Positions 32,222 through 40,823 of a stretch of 64,000 nucleotides of DNA are shown here, one piece after another. This DNA is from Virgibacillus_F necropolis_A. GTDB taxonomy: Bacteria > Bacillota > Bacilli > Bacillales > Amphibacillaceae. The notes under the pieces were generated by a model that had not been told where the DNA came from, did no database searches, and saw only the letters and a list, made by a program, of their open reading frames with translations. The stretch lies in assembly GCF_044793635.1 (NCBI RefSeq), contig NZ_CP084992.1:3410001-3474000 (forward strand), in the 5' to 3' direction. Position 1 is the first letter of the stretch. Every line of letters starts with the position of its first letter. Made by a program: the position numbers and the translations under genes.

Positions 32222-32986
32222 ATGGAATCAATTTGGCTCGAATACGGATGGACTTTAATAATATTAATAGGTCTTGAAGGGATATTGTCTGCTGATAATG
32301 CACTTGTTCTTGCCGTAATGGCAAAACATTTACCTGAAAAACAAAAAAAGAAGGCGATCAACTATGGTATTTTAATGGCGTTTTTCTTTCGGTTTGTTTC
32401 TATTTTTCTTATATCTTTTTTGGCAGGTGTATGGCAGGTACAAGCAATTGGTGCAGCCTATCTTATCTACTTGAGTTTGAAATACGTTTACAGTAACTTT
32501 ATTAGTAAGAAAAACGAAAATGATGAAGAGAAGGCCAAAAAGGCTGGTTCAGGATTTTGGCCAACCGTAGGAAAGATTGGAATTGCGGATGTTGCCTTTG
32601 CAGTTGATTCCGTACTTGCAGCTTTTGCACTTGCGATAACACTTCCGAAAACACCACTTCCTCAATTTGGTGGTATGGATGGTGGTCAGTTTGCTGTAAT
32701 CGTCGCTGGAACGATTGCTGGTTTAGTTTTAATAAAGTTTGCTGCTTCTTGGTTTGTAAAGCTTTTGGACAAACGACCTGGTCTTGAAACAGTGGCTTAT
32801 TTAATTGTCGGGTGGGTCGGTGTTAAGCTTTCTGTCATTACACTTGCTCACAAAGATGTTGGTGTACTACCTCAGGACTTCTCGCACTCTACTGGTTGGA
32901 CGATTGTTTTCTGGGGTGTATTAATTGCACTTGCTGTAGGTGGATGGTTCCTTTCTGGTAGAAATGCTAAGAAAAGCTCAAAATAA
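32222..32986 (+). CDS. TerC-family membrane protein (YkoY-like), Mn export
   Basis: 254 residues, seven membrane helices. The acidic membrane motifs EGILSADNALVLAVMAK and IADVAFAVDSVLAAFAL are the TerC hallmark and line the proposed Mn2+/Ca2+ path. Family members YceF and YkoY export Mn2+ and support metalation of secreted proteins. The riboswitch upstream makes Mn2+ induction very likely. I start at ATG 32222, with GAGAGGGG 10 bases before; a longer frame reaches to 32126, into riboswitch-proximal DNA. Confidence 0.9.
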   Translation: MESIWLEYGWTLIILIGLEGILSADNALVLAVMAKHLPEKQKKKAINYGILMAFFFRFVSIFLISFLAGVWQVQAIGAAYLIYLSLKYVYSNFISKKNENDEEKAKKAGSGFWPTVGKIGIADVAFAVDSVLAAFALAITLPKTPLPQFGGMDGGQFAVIVAGTIAGLVLIKFAASWFVKLLDKRPGLETVAYLIVGWVGVKLSVITLAHKDVGVLPQDFSHSTGWTIVFWGVLIALAVGGWFLSGRNAKKSSK

Positions 32987-33017
32987 AAGCAATCCAATTA
33001 GTGAAAATAGACTATAT

Positions 33018-33092
33018 AACAAAAGGGTTCTGGAATAAAGACCAGCGCTCATTTTCCATTTAATACGAAGGGCCATATTCTAGAATAAGGAA
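33018..33092 (+). repeat. Dispersed repeat, 5'-trimmed copy
   Basis: AAAAGGGTTCTGGAATAAAGACCAGCGCTC, then ACGAAGGGCCATATTCTAGAATAAGG. The leading GGGCGC is lost. Confidence 0.75.
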
Positions 33093-33221
33093 GGAAATTA
33101 AATGGTGCTTCTTGAATTGTAAGTTAAGCCAGAAAAAGGGGAGGATTATTTAAGAAAGATAACATAGTTTTAATTATTAACTTATAATATTAAATTGTAA
33201 TGGATGGAGGGAGGGATTTAA

Positions 33222-33968
33222 ATGGATTTGTATTACGAAATTAATGGTAATGGTCATCCTGTGGTTCTCCTCACTGGTGGTGCTGATGTACGGAACTGGA
33301 CATTTGTCGCATCTCTTTTAGCGGAACACTACAAGGTTGTTGCTTTTGACGGACGTGGGACGGGTAAATCACCATCCCCATTAGAAGATATCGACCATGT
33401 TGAAGATTTGCTGTCGCTGCTTGATCATCTAGATATTAAACAGGCGACACTCATTGGTCACTCAATGGGTGGCCAAATTGCCACTGAATTCGCTCTGAAT
33501 TATCCTGAAAGGGTTTCAAAACTTGTTTTGCTTGCGCCTGGATTATCTGGGTTTAGCTATTCAAAGGAATTTGAAGAGAATATGAAGAGGATTCATGAAG
33601 CCGCCCCCGATATCGATAAAATGGTTGAGCTTTTGCTCAGTGATCCATCGTATCGTGTTGTAACGGCTAGTCTCCACCGTGATTTAATGGTTCAAATGCT
33701 CCGGCACCATATGAACCGAATGTTTGAATGGCCTTCAATTGAAATGATTTGGCCGCAACCGCCGGCCATCGAAAGATTAGGAGAATTGAAGGCCAAAACA
33801 TTATTGATAATCGGTAAGGAGGATTCACCCGATAACCTTCGTGTTGCCAATTACTTTCAAAAGCACTCAGATGCTCGAATCATAGAAATTCCAGGTGCTG
33901 ACCATATGGTCAATCTTACCCATCCAGAGAAGTTGTATCGTCAAATTACTGAGTTTTTGAAGGAATAA
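33222..33968 (+). CDS. Alpha/beta hydrolase
   Basis: 248 residues. Nucleophile elbow GHSMGG (Ser near 80), oxyanion region LLTGGADVRNW, acid in IGKEDSPDN near 206 and His in GADHMVN near 226. Cytosolic. It fits the general esterase/haloperoxidase-like group (MhpC-type); substrate unknown. Start ATG 33222 after TGGAGGGAGGG. Single gene with repeat copies on both sides. Confidence 0.87.
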   Translation: MDLYYEINGNGHPVVLLTGGADVRNWTFVASLLAEHYKVVAFDGRGTGKSPSPLEDIDHVEDLLSLLDHLDIKQATLIGHSMGGQIATEFALNYPERVSKLVLLAPGLSGFSYSKEFEENMKRIHEAAPDIDKMVELLLSDPSYRVVTASLHRDLMVQMLRHHMNRMFEWPSIEMIWPQPPAIERLGELKAKTLLIIGKEDSPDNLRVANYFQKHSDARIIEIPGADHMVNLTHPEKLYRQITEFLKE

Positions 33969-34101
33969 AATTTATTATACCATGGATTCGGGTAAGTCAT
34001 TCGTCAGTTTGTAACTTATCTAACTTATAAAACGGGCTCACGTTCATGATTACACTTTGCAATATAAGGTTCCACGATGAAAGTTTAAATGAATAGTAAT
34101 T

Positions 34102-34172
34102 CAATATAAGGGCGCATTTCCTGATAAGGATTTGCGTCATTTTTTATGGGTTATGGTTCATTTTGAAATAAG
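34102..34172 (+). repeat. Dispersed repeat, copy
   Basis: ATAAGGGCGCATTTCCTGATAAGGATTTGCGTC, then a degenerate 3' end GGTTCATTTTGAAATAAG. The rest of the gap to 34389 shows nothing clear. Confidence 0.75.
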
Positions 34173-34389
34173 TCTATACCACCAACAACAATATTAAAAT
34201 GCGGTAAATATGGTAATTATCGTGTTGACTATTCAGACTATCCTATACAAAACCTTTGAGCTCGCAGTTAAAGTGATCAATTGTTAGTGAAACTTCAATC
34301 AGAAATTAGATTGAATTATGAGCTATCCAATGTGATAAAAGCGCCTATGAACCCCATAATAACGTGCTTTTTGAAGAAAAAATTTATGC

Positions 34390-34461
34390 TTGACAAGTGA
34401 CGCTACTCTGCGTTACTATATACCGGTAGTTAGTAACACTTAATACATGTTATACAGAGTA
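34390..34461 (+). promoter_or_regulatory. Promoter and operators of the padR-ABC operon
   Basis: TTGACA (34390-34395), 18 bases, TACTAT (34414-34419). TACTCTGCGTTACT overlaps the core and GTTATACAGAGTA lies downstream; the latter is a near inverse copy of the former. A third copy, AGTAATACAGAGTA, is at 35334. Probably PadR sites. Confidence 0.6.
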
Positions 34462-34498
34462 CTGAAAAAATATAATGAAATACAAATGGGTGATCAAT

Positions 34499-34837
34499 TT
34501 GGAAAATATCACAGAAATGCTCAAAGGGGTACTCGAGGGTTGTGTGCTTGAAATCATCAGTCGTGGCGAAACTTACGGCTATGAAATCACACAGCAGCTG
34601 CGAGAACTTGGTTTCACTGATGTGGTTGAAGGCACAGTTTATACGATTACCATCCGGCTTGAGAAAAACAATCTGGTGGACATAGAGAAAAAGCGATCCA
34701 CTGTGGGGCCGCCGAGAAAATTTTACAAACTAAACGCAGCAGGTCAAAAGCAACTTGAAACTTTTTGGGGAAAATGGGATTTCATCTCAAGTAAAATGAA
34801 CGAACTCAAAACTAAAGAAATCAAAAGGAGAATGTAA
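34499..34837 (+). CDS. PadR-family transcriptional regulator
   Basis: 112 residues: winged-helix PadR (EMLKGVLEGCVLEIISRGE, TYGYEITQQLRELGF, then VEGTVYTITIRLEKNNLVD) and a short dimerisation tail. I start at TTG 34499 behind GGGTGATC. PadR repressors commonly control the multidrug ABC genes that follow. The stop is two bases before the DUF1048 start. Codon use is more GC-rich than in the flanks. Confidence 0.85.
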   Translation: MENITEMLKGVLEGCVLEIISRGETYGYEITQQLRELGFTDVVEGTVYTITIRLEKNNLVDIEKKRSTVGPPRKFYKLNAAGQKQLETFWGKWDFISSKMNELKTKEIKRRM

Positions 34838-34838
34838 A

Positions 34839-35177
34839 ATGAGTTTAATTGAAAAAATTATCGGAAGTCTGGATGACAAGCGGGAATGGAAGGCGATGGA
34901 GGTGCGTGCGAAGGCACTTCCAAGTGAGTACCATAACGCTTACAAAGCTATCCAAAAATATATGTGGACTGCTGGTGGCCTCACTGACTGGAAGGACATG
35001 AGCCGTATTTTTGGCGGCATTCTCGACCTTTTTGAGGAGGGTGCAGCGGAAGACAAGAAAGTCACTGACCTTATGGGTGAGGACGTGGCCTCTTTCTGCG
35101 AAGAACTAGTGAAGGACGCGAAGACTTGGAAGGACAAATATCGCGAGAAGTTGAACGATACGATTGGTCGTGACTAA
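34839..35177 (+). CDS. DUF1048 family protein
   Basis: 112 residues, all-helical, with YHNAYKAIQKYMWTAGG, then DLFEEGAAEDKKVTDLMG and FCEELVKDAKTWKDKYR. DUF1048 proteins are small and regularly encoded between a PadR regulator and an ABC exporter; the role is unknown. Start ATG 34839 with AAAGGAGAATG as ribosome binding site. Same GC-rich operon as its neighbours. Confidence 0.85.
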   Translation: MSLIEKIIGSLDDKREWKAMEVRAKALPSEYHNAYKAIQKYMWTAGGLTDWKDMSRIFGGILDLFEEGAAEDKKVTDLMGEDVASFCEELVKDAKTWKDKYREKLNDTIGRD

Positions 35178-35333
35178 TGGCGAACTTTTTGCTGGGTATT
35201 ATGAGTAATAGAATTAGGGTATCTTATATCAATTGAAAGAAAGAAGTAAATTCAATAGATCATTCCGACTGAATAGCTGGCTACAAATGAGAATTGTCAT
35301 TTTCACTATTCAGTTCAATTTTAATTTAGTAGT

Positions 35334-35347
35334 AAGTAATACAGAGT
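35334..35347. promoter_or_regulatory. Third copy of the PadR-type operator
   Basis: AGTAATACAGAGTA, reverse complement TACTCTGTATTACT, matches the site in the padR promoter. It suggests the ABC genes have their own regulated promoter. Confidence 0.5.
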
Positions 35348-35365
35348 ATCAGTCAGACTAAGTAG

Positions 35366-35479
35366 ATGGATATAGACAATTTAGATGCACAAGAAGTTCG
35401 ACCAGATCATGACTACGCTTTGTTTGAAGGCAAACAACTCGCTCACTTATCAGACAAAGCACCTAATTTCCGGATCTAG
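35366..35479 (+). CDS. 37-codon ORF before the ABC genes
   Basis: ATG 35366 encodes MDIDNLDAQEVRPDHDYALF, then EGKQLAHLSDKAPNFRI. No convincing ribosome binding site. It may be a small operon member or the stub of a lost gene. Family not recognised. Confidence 0.4.
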   Translation: MDIDNLDAQEVRPDHDYALFEGKQLAHLSDKAPNFRI

Positions 35480-35518
35480 CAAGTGTCCTTGCTACGCTTA
35501 TTATAAGGAGGAAAAAGT

Positions 35519-36283
35519 ATGAGCAATACAGCGATTTCTGTAAAAGGGTTAAAGAAATCCTTTAAAGACAAGGAAGTTTTAATGGGGTTGGATTTTGAGG
35601 TGCAGCGTGGCGAAATTTTCGCACTTCTGGGCTCAAACGGAGCAGGCAAGACCACGGCGGTCAACATCCTTTCGACGCTGATGAAGCCAGATGGTGGGGA
35701 AGTAAGTATTTGCGGTCTTGACGTTCAGCGTCAACCGGAATATGTTCGCCAAAGCATTAGCCTGACAGGACAGTTTGCAGCTTTAGATGGCATGCAAACA
35801 GGGCGGGAAAATCTGATGATGATTGCCAAGCTGCGGGGAGTTTCTAATCCCGTTCAAGCCACCGACAATCTGCTTGCAAGATTCAACTTTTTGACCGATG
35901 CGGCCAACCGCCGTGCTGATAAGTATTCTGGCGGGATGAAGCGCAGGCTTGACATCGCCATGAGTCTGATCGGAACTCCAGCAGTCATTTTTCTCGACGA
36001 ACCCACCACAGGGCTTGACCCTGAAGCACGGATTGAAGTCTGGGATACCGTCAAGGAGCTTTCCGAGGGTGGCACGAGCATATTGCTTACGACCCAGTAC
36101 CTGGAGGAAGCCGAACAACTTGCGGACCGTATTGCCATCCTGCATGGCGGAAAAATCATAACAACCGGCACCCTTACCGAACTCAAGGAGATGTTCCCGC
36201 CAACGAAAGTGGAATACATCGAGAAGCAGCCGACATTGGAGGAAATTTTCCTCGCGATCATCGGCAAAAAGGAGGAGAAGTAA
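35519..36283 (+). CDS. ABC transporter ATP-binding protein (DrrA-type)
   Basis: 254 residues: Walker A GSNGAGKTT near residues 38-46, Q-loop SLTGQFAALDG (the DrrA-family form), signature YSGGMKRRLDIA, Walker B FLDEPTTGLDPEAR, switch region TTQYLEEAEQLADR. It energises drug efflux with the membrane subunit that starts one base after its stop. Ribosome binding site AAGGAGG. High GC for this window. Confidence 0.92.
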   Translation: MSNTAISVKGLKKSFKDKEVLMGLDFEVQRGEIFALLGSNGAGKTTAVNILSTLMKPDGGEVSICGLDVQRQPEYVRQSISLTGQFAALDGMQTGRENLMMIAKLRGVSNPVQATDNLLARFNFLTDAANRRADKYSGGMKRRLDIAMSLIGTPAVIFLDEPTTGLDPEARIEVWDTVKELSEGGTSILLTTQYLEEAEQLADRIAILHGGKIITTGTLTELKEMFPPTKVEYIEKQPTLEEIFLAIIGKKEEK

Positions 36284-37033
36284 ATGAAAAGTAAAACAGG
36301 GGTGTTACTAGGGCGTTTAATGCGCAATATCATGCGCAGTCCGGATACGATAATAACGGTGGCGATTACGCCGATTATGATGATGTTGCTTTTTGTCTAC
36401 GTATTTGGTGGCGCTATAGAAACCGGAACGGACAATTACGTCAATTATTTATTACCGGGAATTCTGCTGATCACTATCGCATCCGGCGTTGCATACACTT
36501 CCTTGCGGCTATTTACGGATGTAAAGAGCGGGCTGATGGCGCGTTTCATTACCATGCCCATCAAGCGCTCGTCGGTATTGTGGGCTCACGTGTTGACCTC
36601 GCTTGTTTCCAATGCGCTTACTGTCGTTGTGGTTATCCTCGTCGCGCTCTTGATGGGATTCCGATCTAACGCTAATATCCTGGATTGGCTCGCGGTAGTT
36701 GGGATACTCGGGCTGTTTACGCTGGCGCTGACATGGCTGGCGGTCATTCCCGGATTGACAGCAGGGTCTATGGAAGGGGCGACAGCATACTCGTATCCGC
36801 TGATTTTCCTGCCGTTTATCAGTTCGGCCTTTGTCCCCACCGAAACCATGCCTAAAATTGTTCGTGTGTTCGCTGAGAACCAGCCCGTGACTTCAATCGT
36901 GAATTCGATTCGTGCCCTCTTGTATGAAGGGACTGTCGGCAATGGTATCTGGACCGCGCTCGCCTGGTGTGTGGGGATTATGGTCATCGCTTACTTGATC
37001 GCCACTAAAGCATTTAAACGCCAGTTAGGGTAA
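36284..37033 (+). CDS. ABC transporter permease (DrrB-type)
   Basis: 249 residues and six membrane helices of the ABC-2 type. The motifs YLLPGILLITIASGVAYTSL and LTWLAVIPGLTAGSMEGA, with FVPTETMPKIVRVFAENQP, are those of DrrB-like drug exporters. ATG 36284 follows AAGGAGGAG inside the ATPase gene. No terminator is obvious; a minus-oriented open stretch after it (37106-37291) has no ribosome binding site and is not called. Confidence 0.92.
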   Translation: MKSKTGVLLGRLMRNIMRSPDTIITVAITPIMMMLLFVYVFGGAIETGTDNYVNYLLPGILLITIASGVAYTSLRLFTDVKSGLMARFITMPIKRSSVLWAHVLTSLVSNALTVVVVILVALLMGFRSNANILDWLAVVGILGLFTLALTWLAVIPGLTAGSMEGATAYSYPLIFLPFISSAFVPTETMPKIVRVFAENQPVTSIVNSIRALLYEGTVGNGIWTALAWCVGIMVIAYLIATKAFKRQLG

Positions 37034-37339
37034 GAATACCAGAGAATGTGGAAATTGTTTAAAGCTAAACATAAAGACATGTACCTGTTAATAAAGAGGA
37101 ATTTACTATGTTTTTTGGTAAGAACCGATATTTTCTTGCCCGACCTTCATCATGCATAGCCGATATGATGGATCGGTTCCTTTGGGAACATGCCCATTAT
37201 GCCCACCAACAAATCCCAAGTTCCGAATTATATTTACTTGATTCATGGGGCTGATGATGTAAATGGAAGGTTTATAGAATTTCTTACACATTTTTCATAA
37301 AGCAAAACGTTTGTTAATGATGGATGTGTAACTGTCCGC

Positions 37340-37402
37340 AATACGAACGGACGCTTTCTGGAATAAAGATCAGCGCTCATTTAAAGGGCCTTTTTGTTGA
37401 AG
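37340..37402 (+). repeat. Dispersed repeat, copy
   Basis: AATACGAACGGACGCTTTCTGGAATAAAGATCAGCGCTC, then AAAGGGCCTTTTTGTTGAAG. It is followed at 37425 by the promoter-like module TATTTATGTTAAAATAGAT. Confidence 0.8.
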
Positions 37403-37424
37403 ACCCTTCTCAAAGGCAGTTGGT

Positions 37425-37444
37425 TATTTATGTTAAAATAGATA
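37425..37444 (+). promoter_or_regulatory. Promoter-like module after the repeat
   Basis: TATTTATGTTAAAATAGATA, nearly identical to 19358-19379. Likely extended -10 for the MOSC gene. Confidence 0.45.
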
Positions 37445-37503
37445 CAGAAGACGCAGTAGAGTTGAAATGTCCTTGTTAAGCTTATAGGGGAGGAGTGAAT
37501 GAA

Positions 37504-38232
37504 ATGTTAATCGGTCATATGAAGGAAATTGTTCGTCATCCAGTAAAATCTTTTTCCGGAGAAAGTGTGCAAAAATCTAAAATAATGGGATATGGTTTAT
37601 ATGGAGACCGCAGCCACGCTTATTTAGATGAATCAAAAAAAGAAGATTTCTTAACAATAACAAAATTCCCAGAAATGGTTCGATATAAAGCAAGATTTGT
37701 AGGAGAAGAATTGATGGAGGAATATCCGAAAGTGGAAGTCATGACTCCTGAGGGGAAGGTTTTTGGTTGGGAAGACGCGGAATTAATTAAAGAAATGGAA
37801 AACAAATCGAACCGAAAAATTGCTACTATTGAATATACCCCTTCACACGTGCCTATTGGACCAATTGCAGTAGAACACATTCAACTTGTAACAGATGCTT
37901 CAGTAGATAATTTGGAAGAAATGTGGGGGAAAGACGAGGTTGATTTTCGGCGTTTTCGCCCTAATTTATTTATTTCATTAAAAGAAAAAATACCGTTTAT
38001 TGAAGAAGAATGGATTGGCAGACGAATAAAAATAGGAAGTGAAGTAGAAATTCAATTAGTAGGACATTGTAAAAGGTGTATGATTATTACTGTAAATCCT
38101 GATAATGCTGAACGAGATTCAAGTTTGCATAAAACGGTTATAAAAGAAAGAAAAAATAATTTTGGCGTTTATGCTTCTGTGATAAATACAGGTGATATTC
38201 ATGTAGATGATGAAGTTCATCTTGTTGATTAA
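37504..38232 (+). CDS. MOSC-domain protein
   Basis: 242 residues. An N-terminal beta part (EIVRHPVKSFSGESVQKS) precedes a MOSC domain with DFRRFRPNLFI, GHCKRCMIITVNPD (the conserved Cys, a potential sulfur or molybdenum-cofactor ligand) and a C-terminal GDEVHLV strand. Related proteins handle sulfur or detoxify N-hydroxylated compounds in Mo enzymes; the role here is open. ATG 37504 follows GGGGAGGAG; the GTG at 37495 is too close to it. Confidence 0.85.
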   Translation: MLIGHMKEIVRHPVKSFSGESVQKSKIMGYGLYGDRSHAYLDESKKEDFLTITKFPEMVRYKARFVGEELMEEYPKVEVMTPEGKVFGWEDAELIKEMENKSNRKIATIEYTPSHVPIGPIAVEHIQLVTDASVDNLEEMWGKDEVDFRRFRPNLFISLKEKIPFIEEEWIGRRIKIGSEVEIQLVGHCKRCMIITVNPDNAERDSSLHKTVIKERKNNFGVYASVINTGDIHVDDEVHLVD

Positions 38233-38355
38233 TTTTAGTTAAAAGGAACATTATTTATTTAAAGCAAACAATGAATTTTGGACATAGCATATCGTTTAGT
38301 ATAACTATTAAGTTTGCTTACTCTGCCTACCGTAAATAACCATAATTTTATTCAA

Positions 38356-39252
38356 CTAAGACACTCCTTTATCCATTTCAGTAAATGAATTTAAAACAAG
38401 TTCAACAAATGCTTCAACGGCTGGAGACAACCATCTTTTCTTTTTGATTAGCATATGGGAATAAATTGGGTCAAATTTTTCAGAATGACTTAGGATTTTC
38501 AGCTTGCCACTATCAACTTCTTCTTTCACTGTAATATAAGGTAATACAGCAAATCCAAGTCCACTCATCACCGTTTGTTTGATTGCTTCTATACTCCATA
38601 ACTCCATGGTTTGAAAGTTGTGAATGCTATGCTTTAAGAGGTACCTTTCAAACATTAATCGGTAACTACATCCTTCTTCGTTTGTTATAAAAAAGTATTG
38701 AAGATTATCTTTTTTATATTCATCAAAATGATCCGGACCATCATTACTGCTCACAAGGACGATTTTCTCCTCACCTAAGGAATAATGAATGCACTTTTCG
38801 AGATTTAATTCTGGATATACCATTAAAGCAATGTCTACCCGTCCGCTTACTAAGTCAGCTTGATTTTGTCCACAGGTACCATTGGTTAGCGTGAGCTTCA
38901 CTTGAGGGTATCTTAAGGAATATTCCCTAATGATTGGGCCTAATCGAGAGATGGTTAAAGATTCTGGCGCAGCCACCCTTAATCCTCCCTTAACTTCGGG
39001 GCCGCTTTGCATGTCCTTTATCTGATCATGGGTAGAAAGTAAATCCTCCGCTAAAGGTATTAATTCTCTACTTAAATGAGTTAGCTGTAATTTCCTATTT
39101 TCAAAAGTGAAAAGCTCGCCACCAATGTCGTGTTCAAGTGCTTGAATGTGAGAGGTTATGGTAGATTGAGTGTAACCCAACTTCGAAGCAGCCCCTGTAT
39201 AACTTCCTACTTCCACAATGGTTTGAAACGTTATCAGGTGTCTAATTTCCAT
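38356..39252 (-). CDS. LysR-family transcriptional regulator
   Basis: 298 residues: N-terminal winged helix (RHLITFQTIVEVGSYTGAA, SKLGYTQSTITSHIQALEHD) and a periplasmic-binding-protein-like effector domain. It is divergent from a LysE-type exporter with a 131-base intergenic region, the standard arrangement for a regulator and its target. Start ATG 39252 after AAGGAGAATT. Co-effector unknown, possibly an amino acid. Confidence 0.9.
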   Translation of the reverse strand: MEIRHLITFQTIVEVGSYTGAASKLGYTQSTITSHIQALEHDIGGELFTFENRKLQLTHLSRELIPLAEDLLSTHDQIKDMQSGPEVKGGLRVAAPESLTISRLGPIIREYSLRYPQVKLTLTNGTCGQNQADLVSGRVDIALMVYPELNLEKCIHYSLGEEKIVLVSSNDGPDHFDEYKKDNLQYFFITNEEGCSYRLMFERYLLKHSIHNFQTMELWSIEAIKQTVMSGLGFAVLPYITVKEEVDSGKLKILSHSEKFDPIYSHMLIKKKRWLSPAVEAFVELVLNSFTEMDKGVS

Positions 39253-39288
39253 ATTAATTCTCCTTAATTAAAAGATGTATCGAAAAAA

Positions 39289-39338
39289 ATGATAATGATT
39301 TTATAAATTTCAATTTTATTTATAGATAACATTATCAT
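39289..39338. promoter_or_regulatory. Inverted repeat in the LysR/LysE divergent region
   Basis: ATGATAATG (39289-39297) and CATTATCAT (39330-39338) form a perfect 9-bp inverted repeat, a candidate LysR site. Confidence 0.5.
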
Positions 39339-39383
39339 ACAATAAAAGCAGTCCATTAACAAATTAGTAATGAAGGTGAACAA

Positions 39384-39962
39384 ATGAGTATAATAGCATT
39401 TCTTTCATATGTAATAATTACATCAATTACGCCTGGTCCAAGTAACATCTTAATGATGAATGAAGCACGAAAATGTGGCATTGTAGGGGCATGGCAGTTT
39501 AGCAGCGGAATCTTGGTAGGATTTGCTGTACTTGGAATTATGAGTGGGGTACTCACAACAAGTCTATACAATTTAATTCCTATTGTAGAGCCATATTTTA
39601 AATTCGCTGGTTCAGCATATCTACTGTACTTGGCTTGGCAAATTGGTTTTCCAAAAGGTTCAAAGAAAGGGGATAAGAATAAGCAATCCTCCTTTTTATC
39701 AGGTTTTATCTTTCAGGTTATTAACATAAAAAGTATTTTGTTCTTTTTAACAGTGATGAGCGCTTTTATTCTGCCATTTCATCATTCTATTAAACCCATC
39801 GTATTTTATTTAACTTTAGCCATTTTTCTAGGGTGGTTAGCACTGCTCGTATGGTCAGGATTTGGTTCTATCTTTAAAAATTTATTCATAAAATATGACA
39901 AGTCCTTTCGAGTTATTATGTGTATGTTGTTGATGTATTCTGCGGTAACTATTTATCTTTAA
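39384..39962 (+). CDS. LysE/RhtB-family amino acid exporter
   Basis: 192 residues, six membrane helices. TSITPGPSNILMMNEARKCG and the GAW segment near the N-terminus are the LysE family signature, and the central loop is basic (KGSKKGDKNKQ). The family exports amino acids such as lysine, homoserine or cysteine. ATG 39384 follows GAAGGTGAAC. Probably controlled by the divergent LysR protein. Confidence 0.88.
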   Translation: MSIIAFLSYVIITSITPGPSNILMMNEARKCGIVGAWQFSSGILVGFAVLGIMSGVLTTSLYNLIPIVEPYFKFAGSAYLLYLAWQIGFPKGSKKGDKNKQSSFLSGFIFQVINIKSILFFLTVMSAFILPFHHSIKPIVFYLTLAIFLGWLALLVWSGFGSIFKNLFIKYDKSFRVIMCMLLMYSAVTIYL

Positions 39963-40057
39963 ACTAAACAGATGAGCAGTCCATGCTTCTTGTGCTCGTA
40001 CTTATATTTAAGATATATTGAACCGAAATATTAAGCTCAAGGTTGATGATTATTCTA

Positions 40058-40125
40058 AAGCAAACGGACGCACTTCCTGAGTAAGGAACTGCGCCTTTTT
40101 TGCATGAAAGGGTTATTTTCTTGGT
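40058..40125 (+). repeat. Dispersed repeat, copy
   Basis: AAGCAAACGGACGCACTTCCTGAGTAAGGAACTGCGCC, then ATGAAAGGGTTATTTTCTTGG. The stem is compensated (CACTTCCT/AGGAACTG). Confidence 0.8.
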
Positions 40126-40149
40126 GATTCTGAGCTAAAGAATGAAAAT

Positions 40150-40190
40150 AAGCGCCCCTTGAGATACCAGCTCATAAAGGGCGCTTATAT
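40150..40190 (-). terminator. Terminator of the DUF1292 gene
   Basis: On the minus strand AAGCGCCCTTTATGAG pairs with CTCAAGGGGCGCTT, followed by ATTTTCATT. Confidence 0.75.
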
Positions 40191-40457
40191 CTATTCCTCT
40201 TCTAAAATGGCATCAAATGCCTCGGATACTTTGTTAAATTCCTCATCAGACTCAATAGCTGATAAGTCACGTTCACCGTCGATTTTGAGGAAAAAGATAT
40301 CAATATCATCTTCACTTTCTTCTTGTAAATCTTGTGAAAAGCTGACAGCAACATAGTCAGTTCCCCCTAATGTAACCTTTGCCAACACTTCAACTGGTTG
40401 TTCATCTTCCGTTTCATCACTAATTGTAAAAACTTCGCCAACTTCGATTTCTGCCAT
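40191..40457 (-). CDS. DUF1292 family protein
   Basis: 88 residues, very acidic, with VGEVFTISDETEDEQPVEVL, VTLGGTDYVAV and a Glu-rich end (DAILEEE). This is the DUF1292 (YrzB-like) pattern, small cytosolic proteins of unknown role. Start ATG 40457, ribosome binding site GAGGAGGGA. Confidence 0.85.
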   Translation of the reverse strand: MAEIEVGEVFTISDETEDEQPVEVLAKVTLGGTDYVAVSFSQDLQEESEDDIDIFFLKIDGERDLSAIESDEEFNKVSEAFDAILEEE

Positions 40458-40567
40458 ATTAATTTTCCCTCCTCTTACTTGTCCATATCTATTTTTTCCC
40501 TTTAAGTGTGAAATTAATGCAATCTAATTAGACTTTGTTGTTTCTTTTTACCATTATTAAAAAAATA

Positions 40568-40596
40568 TTGTTTAAATAGTCAAAATAATGTATAAT
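40568..40596 (+). promoter_or_regulatory. Strong promoter for a small RNA
   Basis: TTGTTT (40568-40573), 17 bases, TATAAT (40591-40596), in the DUF1292-gdhA gap. Confidence 0.65.
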
Positions 40597-40602
40597 GTAA
40601 AT

Positions 40603-40735
40603 AATCATATAATACGGTGCTCGCTACACCATTTCAGCTAAGTGTCAAGCCCTTTAAAGAGGGGCTTTCATATTAGAGGATAAAGTAAAGTAACTACCCT
40701 AATTACTTACCAGGGTGGTTACTTTACTTTTAAGA
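40603..40735 (+). ncRNA. Small RNA resembling a type I antitoxin
   Basis: After a good promoter comes GGTGCTCGCTACACCA, then CAGCTAA, then a small AAGCCC/GGGCTT hairpin, and finally a strong terminator (AAAGTAAAGTAACTACCCT with AGGGTGGTTACTTTACTTT). The GGTGCT..TACACCA..CAGCTAA head also appears on the antisense strand of the toxin locus at 23.6 kb. No toxin ORF is seen on the opposite strand here, so it may be an orphan antitoxin or act in trans. Confidence 0.55.
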
Positions 40736-40823
40736 TTATGTTCATATCCTTAGTTTCATTAAAATAAAAAAAAATTACTTTGATTAAGATTTTAAATTTA
40801 TTTAAAGGGGCGGAATACGATAT

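Noticed and set aside
35783..36333. Long minus frames inside the ABC operon
   Set aside because: Open because of higher GC; they overlap conserved ABC motifs on the + strand and lack ribosome binding sites.
37106..37291. 61-codon minus frame after the ABC permease
   Set aside because: No ribosome binding site, no recognisable family, and it lies in an intergenic gap next to a repeat.
39289..39338. Possible Fur box between lysR and lysE
   Set aside because: GATAATGAT is Fur-like, but the second half does not follow the 19-base consensus; a LysR-type inverted repeat explains it better.
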